A DNA stretch of 36,592 nt from Microcaldota archaeon (GTDB taxonomy: Archaea; Micrarchaeota; Micrarchaeia; Anstonellales; Bilamarchaeaceae), in assembly GCA_014727925.1 (NCBI GenBank), contig WJMN01000037.1, forward strand, positions 1-36,592. Reading direction: 5' to 3'. The notes below the pieces were generated by a model. It made no database searches. It was not told where the DNA came from and saw nothing but the letters and a program-made list of their open reading frames with translations. The position numbers were made by a program, and so were the translations under genes. Numbering within the stretch: the stretch's first letter is position 1; every line of letters begins with the position of its first letter. Below, one piece after another: positions 15,801 to 24,644 of this stretch.

Positions 15801-18800
15801 CCATGGATATGAAGCATTCAAGCAAGGCCATTATGGGGCAGGCATACTCTCAGCAGCTCAAACGCTCCCGATGGCTTTCCATGGTGGCACAGGCATGCCA
15901 AAACTTAATAGGATGCTCAAGGCAAAAGTCGGGGCATCATTTGCGCTGCTTGGGGCCGGAATTGCATCCGGCGCAGGAAGAGCACGGGCAAGCAGGGGAG
16001 CTGCAAAATCCCCCAAGCCAACTTCCGAGCGGGCTTTGTCCGGGCTTGAAGAACTGGGAATCACAGAGCCATCAAGAATACGGGGTATTGAGCAGCGCAT
16101 TGGAGTCCGGGGGGCAGAACAACGGGCCAATGCACTTAAGAGGGCCTTTAGGGGAATAGAGAGGACTGGGAGGGAAGTTGTAGAAAAAAGTCCAGAACTC
16201 TTCACAAAGCCACAGGCCGAATTTGAAGCAGACATAACCAGATTCAAAAAAACACGGAACGCAGTAGAGCACCTAAAAGAAACAGCAGAAAAACATGGCC
16301 TTAGGCCGGCTAGGGGAATGGAAAGTGATGCAAGGCCATACCTAGATGTTGGATTCAGGGAGAATGTGGCCGGATATCTTGCTCGCAGAAAAGTGGAAGG
16401 CATGGAGCTGAGGACACCAGAATATCTAAAAAGCCAGGTAGAAAGCAGGGGGCTGCCAAAAAAAGCAGAATACAGTAATAGGGCAGAGAGGCAGTCTGCA
16501 GCTTTCAGGAAAAGAAATAGCCCAGAATGGGCTGAGAAAACAGTCCGGGAAAACCAGCCTTCAATGGGAGAAACGGTGGAAAATCAGCGATTGCGATACC
16601 TGGCCCTAAACAGAATTGCAGGGGAACCCCCGGAAACAAGGCAGCGAATAAAGGATAGAATATATGAGGGAATAAGTGAAGAAAACAAGCCAATACTTGA
16701 TATGGAATGGAAAATATACGTGGAGGGTTCAGTTCCTGGGCTCAACAAATACCGTCCGGTTTTGGAAGTGCCGGGTTTTGAGGCTCTTCCTGCCAAATCT
16801 CTGGCTCCGGAAACAAAACCAGATGTCAGCACTTTCCTGAAAAAAGCTGAAGGGGCAAATGCCCACGGAATTAGTGCAGAAAAGGGGGGCCACCAACGTT
16901 TTACAGATGTAATAATTAAAGGAGAGATAGGTGAAAATGCCTGGGTTGGGCCATTGAAGAAAGGGCCAGGCATGGACCGTTCTGTTTCCTCTGCATACCA
17001 TGGCCCCTTCTGGGTTGTCCTGGAAGGAAAAGCGGGTGCAGGAAAGGGACCAATAACTTCCAGGGAACACCTGGCATATGTGTGTCCTTCGGAAAAATAT
17101 TTGCTTCGGACATCACATGCAGTAAAGCAGGCTTACTCAAGAGGGCTTCTCACCAGGGCAGAAGCTTCTGATGCCATTTCAAGGCTAATGACAGCAGGCG
17201 AAGCCAAAAAAGCCCCTTCATCTGCATTTGAATCCAGTTCCAGGTGGGATAATGCGGCGAGGGAATTCTGGGGTGAGAGAAAAGCCTTGGCTGAAGCAGA
17301 ACTAAAATCTTTTGAAAGAGTCCACAGAAGAGGAATAATTGAGGCTGCACAGCCTGAAAAAACTGTAATTGAAAGAATGGAAGAACTGCGGGCCGAACAA
17401 AAAAGAACAGGTGTGCCCAGCGCAGAACTTGCAAGGCTGAAAAGAATCGTGAAAGAAAATCCTGAAATAAGGGAAGCTGTAAAAAGGGTCAGGCGTGCCA
17501 GAAGAAGGCTAAAAAACGCAGAAAGCGGAAGACAGATAGGCGCAATTGGGGATGTGGAGGGAACACGGAAGGAGCACGTGGCCCGTGCCAAAAAGCAACT
17601 TGAAGAAGCAGAAGGGCATCTGCTTGAAATTGAAAAAATAGCTGTTCAGGAAGGGAAGAGGACCGGAGTAGTGAAACGAGTGTTTGAAAGGCTGAGGGCG
17701 CTTGGAAAAAAGAGAAGAGAACAGGCGGAAATGGTGTTGGACCCCAAAGGGGAAAAAACAGAAGTGCCACAAGAAAGGGCAAAAAGCCCCACCAGGAGGG
17801 TACGGGACACGATATTCAGGTCCGCGATAGTAGACGCAGGAATGAGGAGGGCTATAGGCTTGGAGAGGGGAAGGGCACTGGCTGAGAGTGCATGGGCAGA
17901 TGTTTATAGGGGAGAGCCCGAGCCCACATTCAGAAACAGACTGGAGAAGGATGCCTATTCTGCCATGAAAGGCCAGGTTGAAGCAAGGTTTAGTCAGGTG
18001 GTGGAATACGCCTGGAAAGACATTGTCAGGGAAAAGACCAAATCAAAGAAGACAAAGGAGCCGCACAGGATAAATGAGGCAGAAATGCCTGTGTACCTGC
18101 GAACAAAAAGAATATTCAGTGCAATATGGGAAGCAAACCTAAAGCGAAGGGGAATGAATAAAAAAAGAGTACGGGGGATGATAGACCCCCAGGAAATTGC
18201 GGCAGACTACAGAGGGTACCTGCAAAGGGGCGCCGGAATGCCTAAAGAGATGCTTGCAAAAGTGCGGGAGATGGGGATAGAAACCACCATCACATATGAT
18301 AGCAAATACGTAACCAAAGTCAAAAACCCCTCTGCTGAAATCACAATCGGGGACATGCACGGAGACCATGTTACAGTTGTCACAGGATTCAAGGAAGCGG
18401 GATTCATAATTGATACCCGGCCGGACCTTCCAGTGGGTGACAAAAGCGTACTCCCTGCAGACCGGTACATAGTCAACAGAGAAATAGGGCAGGGCACACA
18501 ATTCATATTCCTCGGGGACTACATAGACAGAGGGCCGCACAGCCTCTATGCTGTGGATTTTGTGCAGTGGTTCAGGGGAGAAGTATCAGATTTAGGCAAT
18601 GGCTCGCGGGTGCACACACTAAGGGGCAACCATGAAGCAATTTTCAGCAGGGTTTTCAATAGATACAAGGGAAAAACCACTGCTGAGGTGCGGGAACTAA
18701 TAGCTGAAATTGAGCGATATCACACTCTGAAATCAAGGGGAAGAAATGCGGAAGCGCTGGACACTTCAGAAACCGGCAGGCTGGGAGAATTCAAAAGGGA

Positions 18801-20190
18801 AGGTGTTGCACTGGAGAGAGTCGGGACTGAAACCCTGCTTAGGAATATCCTGGAGAGATATGGAACGTGGGAATCTGCAGTAGTGGAAATGCAGAAAGAA
18901 GGGGGACTCATGCATTTTATTGAAAACACAAAGGCAGTTGCGATAATGGAAAGCGGGGAAGGCAGGCACATGTTTACTCATGCAGGGCCCGTAACCAAAA
19001 CCGCGGCAAGGGAGGCAGACGGAACACCTGTGAAAACACTTTCCGGAGATATAGTGTATGATGAGATAAGGAACGTGGATATGTTAAACAGGCATTATGA
19101 GAAATTTTTTGAAAATGACCTAAACTCTTGGGCCCAAAATGACGTCCCAACAGACCCAACGATGTATGGCCGCTATGTGAGGGAATACCGGGAAGCTGCT
19201 TATTCGGGAGATTACTCTTCCGCATATGCAGGGCTTCCGGAAAACCAGGGAGGGTGGAAGCCGGATTCTGCCACTTCAAAGGTAGGAGATAACCTGAGGC
19301 TTCTTTATGAAAACCTCGGCCTGGTAAGCATAAACGTGGGGCACCACGCAGGCCCGGAAACACGTGCAGTAAGCTTTCTTAAGTTCGGGGAAAGGCCGAT
19401 GGAGATAATATGTAATGATTCTTCATTAAGTGAAGTATACCTTGGCAGGTATTCTGCCTGGAAAGGCGGAATACAGTACAAAAGGGCGTGGGGGCTAGAA
19501 AGGAGCCTAGTCATAAGGGGTAGAAAAGAGGCAGCAGGAAAAGCAGAGAAAACACCCAAAATGGAAGAATTTGTTTCTCCTATTGAAATGGAAAATCCTT
19601 ATTCAAAGGCATGGGCAGAAACAGAAGGGGCAAGGCTTTCGGCAATAGAAGCAGGAGAAACCACGGCAACTATTCCTACCCTGCAGATTAAAACAGATGC
19701 CCATGTGCCTGTGCGCAGGGCTGGGCACGTCCCCCCCGTAAGAGGGATACAGCCAAAAAGGCCAAAGCCAAAAAAGCCGGTAAGGGCCCCGCCCAAAACG
19801 GAGGAAACAGAACCCTCTGGAGAAAGAATACGGGAACCATACCCTGAAATACCTGACAGGTTTGAAAAGTGGACTGACCCGGAAACAGGGCTAAGCGGAA
19901 GCAGGCTAAAAAGTTACATGGAAAAGGGAACGTATACAAAGGAGTTTGTTGTCCCTGTAAGAATAAAGGGAGAAACAGGAAGATGGCTTGTGAGAATAGA
20001 GGGTGTTATCCCTGACAGGAGAGGCGAGAGATACTGGTACAGTGTATCAGGATGGCCTGAAAACATAGAATACGCCCCTGGGGAAACAACAGGGTCTATT
20101 GTTTTGAAAAAAGGTGAAAGCCTGAAGGCAAGGATAATAGATAACATACAAAGAAGTTTTGCAAAAACAGGCTCAAGAAAAAAGAGATAG
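12892..20190 (+). CDS. Giant (2432 aa) coiled-coil protein with central hydrophobic Gly/Ala-rich segment and PPP-family (calcineurin-like) phosphatase domain
   Basis: Uninterrupted 7.3-kb ORF, GTG start. PPP motifs in order: 'GDMHGDH', 'FLGDYIDRG', 'LRGNHEAIF', 'FTHAGPV', 'NVGHHAGPE' (about 18340-19360). N-terminal ~870 aa Ala/Glu/Lys-rich helices. Central 'FVPVVGQAFIATDVLHGASNEIEMAGEVSWGTVGMGALVAAPYVG...ALLGAGIASGAG'. Confidence 0.85.
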   Translation: MPARKQSRAEEIEEVSLEAEGEAEKRARELRNSIPNIVSTSDQAVAEALGQRGESREVSAEIEETAVAAEEEAEAGIGELQQMQFRQSLEMGVHMLYADGRQIKESAGNEIVLGFAEKAKDAYEAESYELCAKYLAYGEAAIYGAMGAAEDGSALEKINKEGQELLENPALMEKKENLELLAQAQLEIQLYSAEKTAAGIENALGSAALGRKEREFVQKQLNKARLEYMDARGELARGRTKKAAELAGKCSQRANALQSYIEGVYEQKAMGAAHRRIRVTVEISGEKKKTTMGKIVEQQISKMQEAVEKADAESAGELLGGVRYYRAYSELQRFRNSSRGYAGKAGSRLAFVGETAEKLMTRGMFPEALGVLNIGYNYKATFEKSTYVGFAKSSETLIEAERRIRGDAGLKISEDSLAQARKSLGRAIDSLDPKLVEERRRKGLRPIDMERELRKAGMHSEMAMGMGAALEINKKRARETAGRIFQKASKEEAEKAAEEEMPRAYASLKRMEGAALGGKPEEMETASLSFSQNLEVEREEWIARLERPHVLAAFQHGQETLESIRDQAADESKGLGNAADSIEELAVGREEVEGNARIVAINIRKGAKAAGELSNRAADELEREGREEAGFSFNGEVGRGRIISPGQEKAEVEIMRAAVARQEEIMEDAAGISQRTSGLGILSQQVIGSLAGYRSGNMSAFRGSDIERGMAQVRFRGAIAEYAQASRYLANFGSGDVQLGKDMKNAHDNLGDGLEDEAAAVSLMTGEMVGHEHGEEVRQRIEGIYVGPRLAEFEISTGMREAEEGEGLRVRREIVASSLVKQQAIAGTHAFVGNEGKRIWKMVENTERIKDGKTSGVEQRIALSEVRVQSDEMDFDREQAATIEGGVHFLKAFVPVVGQAFIATDVLHGASNEIEMAGEVSWGTVGMGALVAAPYVGKGAQMFRASHGIQRAIGFAHTGLVIGMTGHGAYHGYEAFKQGHYGAGILSAAQTLPMAFHGGTGMPKLNRMLKAKVGASFALLGAGIASGAGRARASRGAAKSPKPTSERALSGLEELGITEPSRIRGIEQRIGVRGAEQRANALKRAFRGIERTGREVVEKSPELFTKPQAEFEADITRFKKTRNAVEHLKETAEKHGLRPARGMESDARPYLDVGFRENVAGYLARRKVEGMELRTPEYLKSQVESRGLPKKAEYSNRAERQSAAFRKRNSPEWAEKTVRENQPSMGETVENQRLRYLALNRIAGEPPETRQRIKDRIYEGISEENKPILDMEWKIYVEGSVPGLNKYRPVLEVPGFEALPAKSLAPETKPDVSTFLKKAEGANAHGISAEKGGHQRFTDVIIKGEIGENAWVGPLKKGPGMDRSVSSAYHGPFWVVLEGKAGAGKGPITSREHLAYVCPSEKYLLRTSHAVKQAYSRGLLTRAEASDAISRLMTAGEAKKAPSSAFESSSRWDNAAREFWGERKALAEAELKSFERVHRRGIIEAAQPEKTVIERMEELRAEQKRTGVPSAELARLKRIVKENPEIREAVKRVRRARRRLKNAESGRQIGAIGDVEGTRKEHVARAKKQLEEAEGHLLEIEKIAVQEGKRTGVVKRVFERLRALGKKRREQAEMVLDPKGEKTEVPQERAKSPTRRVRDTIFRSAIVDAGMRRAIGLERGRALAESAWADVYRGEPEPTFRNRLEKDAYSAMKGQVEARFSQVVEYAWKDIVREKTKSKKTKEPHRINEAEMPVYLRTKRIFSAIWEANLKRRGMNKKRVRGMIDPQEIAADYRGYLQRGAGMPKEMLAKVREMGIETTITYDSKYVTKVKNPSAEITIGDMHGDHVTVVTGFKEAGFIIDTRPDLPVGDKSVLPADRYIVNREIGQGTQFIFLGDYIDRGPHSLYAVDFVQWFRGEVSDLGNGSRVHTLRGNHEAIFSRVFNRYKGKTTAEVRELIAEIERYHTLKSRGRNAEALDTSETGRLGEFKREGVALERVGTETLLRNILERYGTWESAVVEMQKEGGLMHFIENTKAVAIMESGEGRHMFTHAGPVTKTAAREADGTPVKTLSGDIVYDEIRNVDMLNRHYEKFFENDLNSWAQNDVPTDPTMYGRYVREYREAAYSGDYSSAYAGLPENQGGWKPDSATSKVGDNLRLLYENLGLVSINVGHHAGPETRAVSFLKFGERPMEIICNDSSLSEVYLGRYSAWKGGIQYKRAWGLERSLVIRGRKEAAGKAEKTPKMEEFVSPIEMENPYSKAWAETEGARLSAIEAGETTATIPTLQIKTDAHVPVRRAGHVPPVRGIQPKRPKPKKPVRAPPKTEETEPSGERIREPYPEIPDRFEKWTDPETGLSGSRLKSYMEKGTYTKEFVVPVRIKGETGRWLVRIEGVIPDRRGERYWYSVSGWPENIEYAPGETTGSIVLKKGESLKARIIDNIQRSFAKTGSRKKR

Positions 20191-20195
20191 ACGAA

Positions 20196-20723
20196 CTACT
20201 TCTCTATTGTGTTGAACCGCTTTTTGTAATCCTTCACATCTCCAATATCCCGGAGTATTCTCTGTTCTTCATCAGAAACGGGGACTTGCTGAAAATACCT
20301 TCTCTTCATTTCAAGAAGAAAACTAAATTCAGATTCGGCATTGGCCAGGCAGAAATTTGCAATTGCATCCATCTTCATTTCCCGCATTTCAGGTTCTTCG
20401 CCTGATGCAACATATACATATGGGGCAGCAGCAAGATATTCCAGCTTTTTCCTGTCGCCATATTCCACAGCAGTGACCTCTTTGTTATCAAAAAGAGAGC
20501 GCATAACTGTTTTAATTTCATTTCTGAATAATTCCCCTCTGTTGTCCAGTCTTTTTTTAAGGAATGCAAACCTGGAAAGCAGGGAAGCTGCGAGTTTCTC
20601 CGATATATATCTCTTTCCATTCCGTATTTGAAAATTGCCTGATTCGGAATTTACCCTTGGAAGGCCTTTAAGGACCCTTGGGCGGGGAGTATTGGGGCCT
20701 CTGCTTATCTCCTTTGCTGGCAT
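20196..20723 (-). CDS. Hypothetical protein
   Basis: ORF track starts at 20777. ATG 20723 (MPAKEISRG...) preferred because TATA 'CTTTAAATATAATC' is about 25 nt upstream, which also removes overlap with the divergent gene. Confidence 0.6.
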   Translation of the reverse strand: MPAKEISRGPNTPRPRVLKGLPRVNSESGNFQIRNGKRYISEKLAASLLSRFAFLKKRLDNRGELFRNEIKTVMRSLFDNKEVTAVEYGDRKKLEYLAAAPYVYVASGEEPEMREMKMDAIANFCLANAESEFSFLLEMKRRYFQQVPVSDEEQRILRDIGDVKDYKKRFNTIEK

Positions 20724-20832
20724 AGGGGTAATTAGCGCAGAGATTATATTTAAAGGTTCTGGAGGGAGGCTGGGCAACCTTTTTAAAGAACACGTTTATA
20801 AACATTTTGCAACATATTATGTTCTGTGTGAG

Positions 20833-22092
20833 GTGCAAAATTTGGGCAGAGAAGGAAAAAAGCCAAAAGCGGTTTCCCGGCCCATAATGGTTGCACCGGA
20901 AAAAAGGGGGGCCAATTGTGCATTCAAAACCGTGTGTCGCAGAAAATGCATCACGCCTCAAAGGCCTGTGATTGAAAAAAAGGCAAAAAGGCTTGTTCGG
21001 AAGAGAGTAAAGGACCTGGTCAAAAAAATAAACAGAATCACGGATTCGTGCCTGGATGAAAAAACCCTTGAAAAAAAGATTTCCCTTGCAAAAGAACTTG
21101 TTTTCATTCTTGAAGGCGTAGCAATTCCAAGAAAAAATGGGGGCACTGAATATGCTGTGTGTGGGCAGGGGAAAGGAAATGGGATGCAAGTTATGCAGAT
21201 GTTCAGCTATGAGGAACTGGGGGAAATTCTCCAGGGGATTTCGCTGCAGATTGACCTTGCGGGAGGATATATGGGAGCATCTGAAAAGGCCGCCCCATCC
21301 GGCTTGTATTTTGCATTTTCACACCTGCTTGCGCACAGGAGCGCAATTGAGCTTCCAGAAAGGCAGGATGCTATTGGGAAACTCATAATAGACGGGGGAA
21401 TGGAAGGGATTCGCATGGTTTCAAGGATGGCAGGTGAGCCAGCCATTTCACTTGAAAAAAGAAAAGAATACCTGAAAGCACTTAGCTGGGTTATCTCCTG
21501 TGCCGAGTTTTCAGGAGGGGAACCCACAATAAATAAAAAAGATTACCTGCTCGCCGCTTCTCTCTCAAGATTCATGCCTATTGAGAGTATTGGGGAACTG
21601 GAAGGAGGTGTGGAAACTGTGGATTTTTACCATATGGAAAGCCCGGGACCAGGAACAGAAATTAACATTGGTTTCCTTAAACAGATGGTTGAACTTGCAG
21701 TTTCTGAATTGTTTATGGGGCTGGTGGATACCTCTGCAAGAATGAACGCTATTTTTTCATCCTCCCCTGAGCAGATTGAGAACTACTATGCTCTTGGAGA
21801 GGAATATTACCATGCACTTGAATTTGGTACAAAACTGCTCGCGGGGAAAGGGGCGCCAAACAGGGAAATCCTGCTGCACGTTTGCAAAAGCAAAAAGGAT
21901 GGCATGTCAGGAATGGAGCAGAGAGACATTGCAATGCTAAACCATATTTTGCATAAGCTCAACAGCGAGGGGGTGCTGGACCAGAGTGCGGCAGAGAGCC
22001 TTTTTTCTTCGCTAGGAAATAACAATGAAAATCTGCAGGAAGAACTCACAAGAATTCATTTTTACCCTGGAACTCGGTTAAAACCCGAGTGA
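20833..22092 (+). CDS. Hypothetical protein
   Basis: Long ORF (track start 20635 probably too early). GTG 20833 or ATG 20887 downstream of TATA-like 'ctttttaaagaac'/'tttataaac'. No recognised domain. Confidence 0.6.
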   Translation: MQNLGREGKKPKAVSRPIMVAPEKRGANCAFKTVCRRKCITPQRPVIEKKAKRLVRKRVKDLVKKINRITDSCLDEKTLEKKISLAKELVFILEGVAIPRKNGGTEYAVCGQGKGNGMQVMQMFSYEELGEILQGISLQIDLAGGYMGASEKAAPSGLYFAFSHLLAHRSAIELPERQDAIGKLIIDGGMEGIRMVSRMAGEPAISLEKRKEYLKALSWVISCAEFSGGEPTINKKDYLLAASLSRFMPIESIGELEGGVETVDFYHMESPGPGTEINIGFLKQMVELAVSELFMGLVDTSARMNAIFSSSPEQIENYYALGEEYYHALEFGTKLLAGKGAPNREILLHVCKSKKDGMSGMEQRDIAMLNHILHKLNSEGVLDQSAAESLFSSLGNNNENLQEELTRIHFYPGTRLKPE

Positions 22093-22974
22093 AGCAAGAA
22101 GCAGGGAAAGAAGCCCGCAGAACAGTGCTGCAAGTGAATACTTCCTTACTGTGGGGAAGGTCTTGTCTGCCCTTGCATAAAGCAGATACAGGGAAAGTAT
22201 TAGAATAGAGATGTCTGCAAGAAAGAGGAAAAATCCGGATGCGAAATGAAGGGAAAGCCGGAACATAAAGGGCACAACCGTGAGCGGGATAAACAGGAGG
22301 AAAAGCATGGATGCTATGAACAGGGAAGGCCCCTTGCCTATGACCATGGGGAGGGTTCTGGACTTTCTTGCCTTAAGGTCTCCTTCCATATCCTCCACTG
22401 ATTTTACTATTTCACGGGCAAGCCCGGCCAGGAAACCCAGGAAAGCAATGTCCCATATTATTTCAGGCGGAGCCTGCACATACACATAAGCTCCGAAAAG
22501 GAAGGGAACTGCCATGGTGGTTGCAATGAACAGGTTTCCGCAGACTGCAACGTCCTTCAGCTTCACATTGTAGAGGATTGCGAACAGGTTGAAGAAAAGG
22601 GCAATTGCAAATGCTGATTCGTTTATGAGGTAACCTGCAATTATGGAAACCGCAAAAGAGACCACGGCAATTGCAAGCGCGGTGGATGGCTGGACCGTTC
22701 CCTTTACAAGGGGGCGCTCGAGCATGCCGTTTATCCGGTCTGCCTCCACATCCATGTAATCATTTAGAGCAAAAGAGCCGATCTCCGAGAATATGGGGAC
22801 AAGCATTGAAAGAAAGAAAACGGTTTCAATTGGAGGAATTTCCCCGAGAACAACAATTTCTGCAATAAGAACAGCAATGGCCAGCATGATTGCGTGCTCA
22901 AAGCGGACCAGCCGATAGTATTCACGGAACTTCGCTAGGACATCCCAGAGGGTGATATCCTTCTCCGGAAGCAT
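22078..22974 (-). CDS. UbiA-family prenyltransferase, probable digeranylgeranylglyceryl phosphate synthase
   Basis: 'NDYMDVEADRINGMLERPLVKGTV' and 'DMEGDLKARKSRTLPMVIGKG' UbiA motifs, multiple TM helices. Confidence 0.85.
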   Translation of the reverse strand: MLPEKDITLWDVLAKFREYYRLVRFEHAIMLAIAVLIAEIVVLGEIPPIETVFFLSMLVPIFSEIGSFALNDYMDVEADRINGMLERPLVKGTVQPSTALAIAVVSFAVSIIAGYLINESAFAIALFFNLFAILYNVKLKDVAVCGNLFIATTMAVPFLFGAYVYVQAPPEIIWDIAFLGFLAGLAREIVKSVEDMEGDLKARKSRTLPMVIGKGPSLFIASMLFLLFIPLTVVPFMFRLSLHFASGFFLFLADISILILSLYLLYARADKTFPTVRKYSLAALFCGLLSLLLASLGF

Positions 22975-23026
22975 GATTTGATAACACAGGAAAGCAATTT
23001 AAACTCTGCGCAGGCAAGAAAAACAT

Positions 23027-23887
23027 ATGGAGCTTCAGTTTCTTGAAAGGAATGCCGGGTTTGATTCTGCAGATGCCTGCATACTCCCCGTACCGTATGA
23101 AGGCACTGTGTGCTTCAGGGGAGGGGCTGCAAATGGCCCGGAGGCAATACTCAATGCAAGCGTGGAAGTTGAGGAATATGATATTGAACTCGGCTTTGAA
23201 ACAATCGGGGACGGGCTTCCCGGAGGCTTTCATGTAATGGAGCCTGTGGAGGCAGACAAAAAGAAAGCATCTGAGATTGATAGGGAAGTTTATTCTGCAG
23301 TTTCCAGGATGATGGGGGCAGATAAATTCCCAATTGTACTTGGGGGAGAGCACAGCATCTCTTCGGGTGCGGTAAGGGCGGTTGCGGAAAAATTCCCGAA
23401 AGTTTCGGTTTTGCAGATTGATGCACATGCGGATTTACGGAATGAATTCCAGGGAGAAAAATATTCGCATGCGTGCGCAATGCGGCGGATGATGGAATAT
23501 GCAGGAAAGAGTGCGCAGGTGGGGGTGCGCAGCATGAGCTCAGAGTGCGCAGAATACTTAAGCAGGAACCCTGAACTCAAGAGCTGGGGAAGCGAATTTA
23601 AAACAGAGGATGTACTGGGCGCGCTTGGGGAACACGTGTACATTTCAATTGACCTGGACGGGTTTGACCCATCAGAAATGCCCGGGGTGGGGACTCCCTG
23701 CCCCGGAGGCGTATCCTGGAAAAAAGGCCTTTCCCTGCTGAGGGAGGTTGCAAAAAAGAAAAAAATAGTGGGATTTGATGTGGTGGAGCTGTCTCCAATT
23801 GAGGGAGAAGTGGTGAGCGAGATTTTTGCGGCAAACCTTGTGTACAAAGTTGCCGGATACTCATTGTTCCCCGGAAGACTCGGATAA
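23027..23887 (+). CDS. Ureohydrolase family protein (agmatinase-like)
   Basis: Metal-binding motifs 'GGEHSISSGAV', 'QIDAHADLRNEFQGEKYSHACAM', 'SIDLDGFDPSEMPGVGTPCPGGVSW'. Confidence 0.9.
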   Translation: MELQFLERNAGFDSADACILPVPYEGTVCFRGGAANGPEAILNASVEVEEYDIELGFETIGDGLPGGFHVMEPVEADKKKASEIDREVYSAVSRMMGADKFPIVLGGEHSISSGAVRAVAEKFPKVSVLQIDAHADLRNEFQGEKYSHACAMRRMMEYAGKSAQVGVRSMSSECAEYLSRNPELKSWGSEFKTEDVLGALGEHVYISIDLDGFDPSEMPGVGTPCPGGVSWKKGLSLLREVAKKKKIVGFDVVELSPIEGEVVSEIFAANLVYKVAGYSLFPGRLG

Positions 23888-24643
23888 ATCCAGGTGTTCC
23901 CGAAAATATTCGATAACGTGCTCCTGGAACTGCCTGAAAGAACCATAGCCGAATTTGCTGTGGAGGCGCAGCATGAACGGGTGGGGAGAAAAGTGGGGCA
24001 CAGAAACAACATACCCTTCAAGGTCTGCAGAAGCAAAAAGGCTGCGCACATTTCCCCTTTTTCCGTAAATCTTCTTCACATAGGAAGACTGCATTGCCTG
24101 CTCCTTGGAAATGATTCTCCCTTTCATTCCCCTGTGGAAAAAATTGAACCTTATTCTTCTTTTCTCGGTTTTTCCACTGACCATGTTCTTGAGCAGTTTT
24201 TCAGTATCCACTGAAACCTTCAGGTCTTTTCCATCGTATGCGACAGAATACTTGTTTTTGGGAAAATGGGAAAAAAGGAAGCTGGAAAGGAAGGGCCTGC
24301 CCGCTTCCTGCCCCACTGTTTTTGAAAACACCACAAGGGTGCTTCCGGAAAAGAAAACGGAGCGGGTTGCCCCATGGGCAAAATGATTTCCCATCTTTTC
24401 CCCGTCTAAAAACAGGGGCTGGAAATAATTATGTGGAACGGCAAACGCGGCTCTTGCCTCAAAAAGCGGCTTGGAAAGCTTTGTAGGCCATTTAAGGGAA
24501 GTATAGAGATTTTGGGAGAGAGAGGGGAACTTCTCCAGGAATTCCTTGGTAGTTTCAAGGCGGTGGATGTCCTCCTCCTGCATCTTCTCCAAAAGAGAAA
24601 GGTATTCCGAATCCGAAGAAGCGGCCTCGCAGATTTTGCACAT
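23861..24643 (-). CDS. Hypothetical protein with N-terminal CxxC
   Basis: 260-aa ORF beginning 'MCKICEAASSDSEYLSLLEKM'; convergent 27-bp tail overlap with the upstream ureohydrolase gene. Confidence 0.6.
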   Translation of the reverse strand: MCKICEAASSDSEYLSLLEKMQEEDIHRLETTKEFLEKFPSLSQNLYTSLKWPTKLSKPLFEARAAFAVPHNYFQPLFLDGEKMGNHFAHGATRSVFFSGSTLVVFSKTVGQEAGRPFLSSFLFSHFPKNKYSVAYDGKDLKVSVDTEKLLKNMVSGKTEKRRIRFNFFHRGMKGRIISKEQAMQSSYVKKIYGKRGNVRSLFASADLEGYVVSVPHFSPHPFMLRLHSKFGYGSFRQFQEHVIEYFREHLDLSESSGEQ

Positions 24644-24644
24644 T

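Noticed and set aside
20635-20777. Genuine 143-bp overlap between the two divergent ORFs
   Set aside because: TATA positions favour later starts (20723 and about 20833), which removes the overlap.
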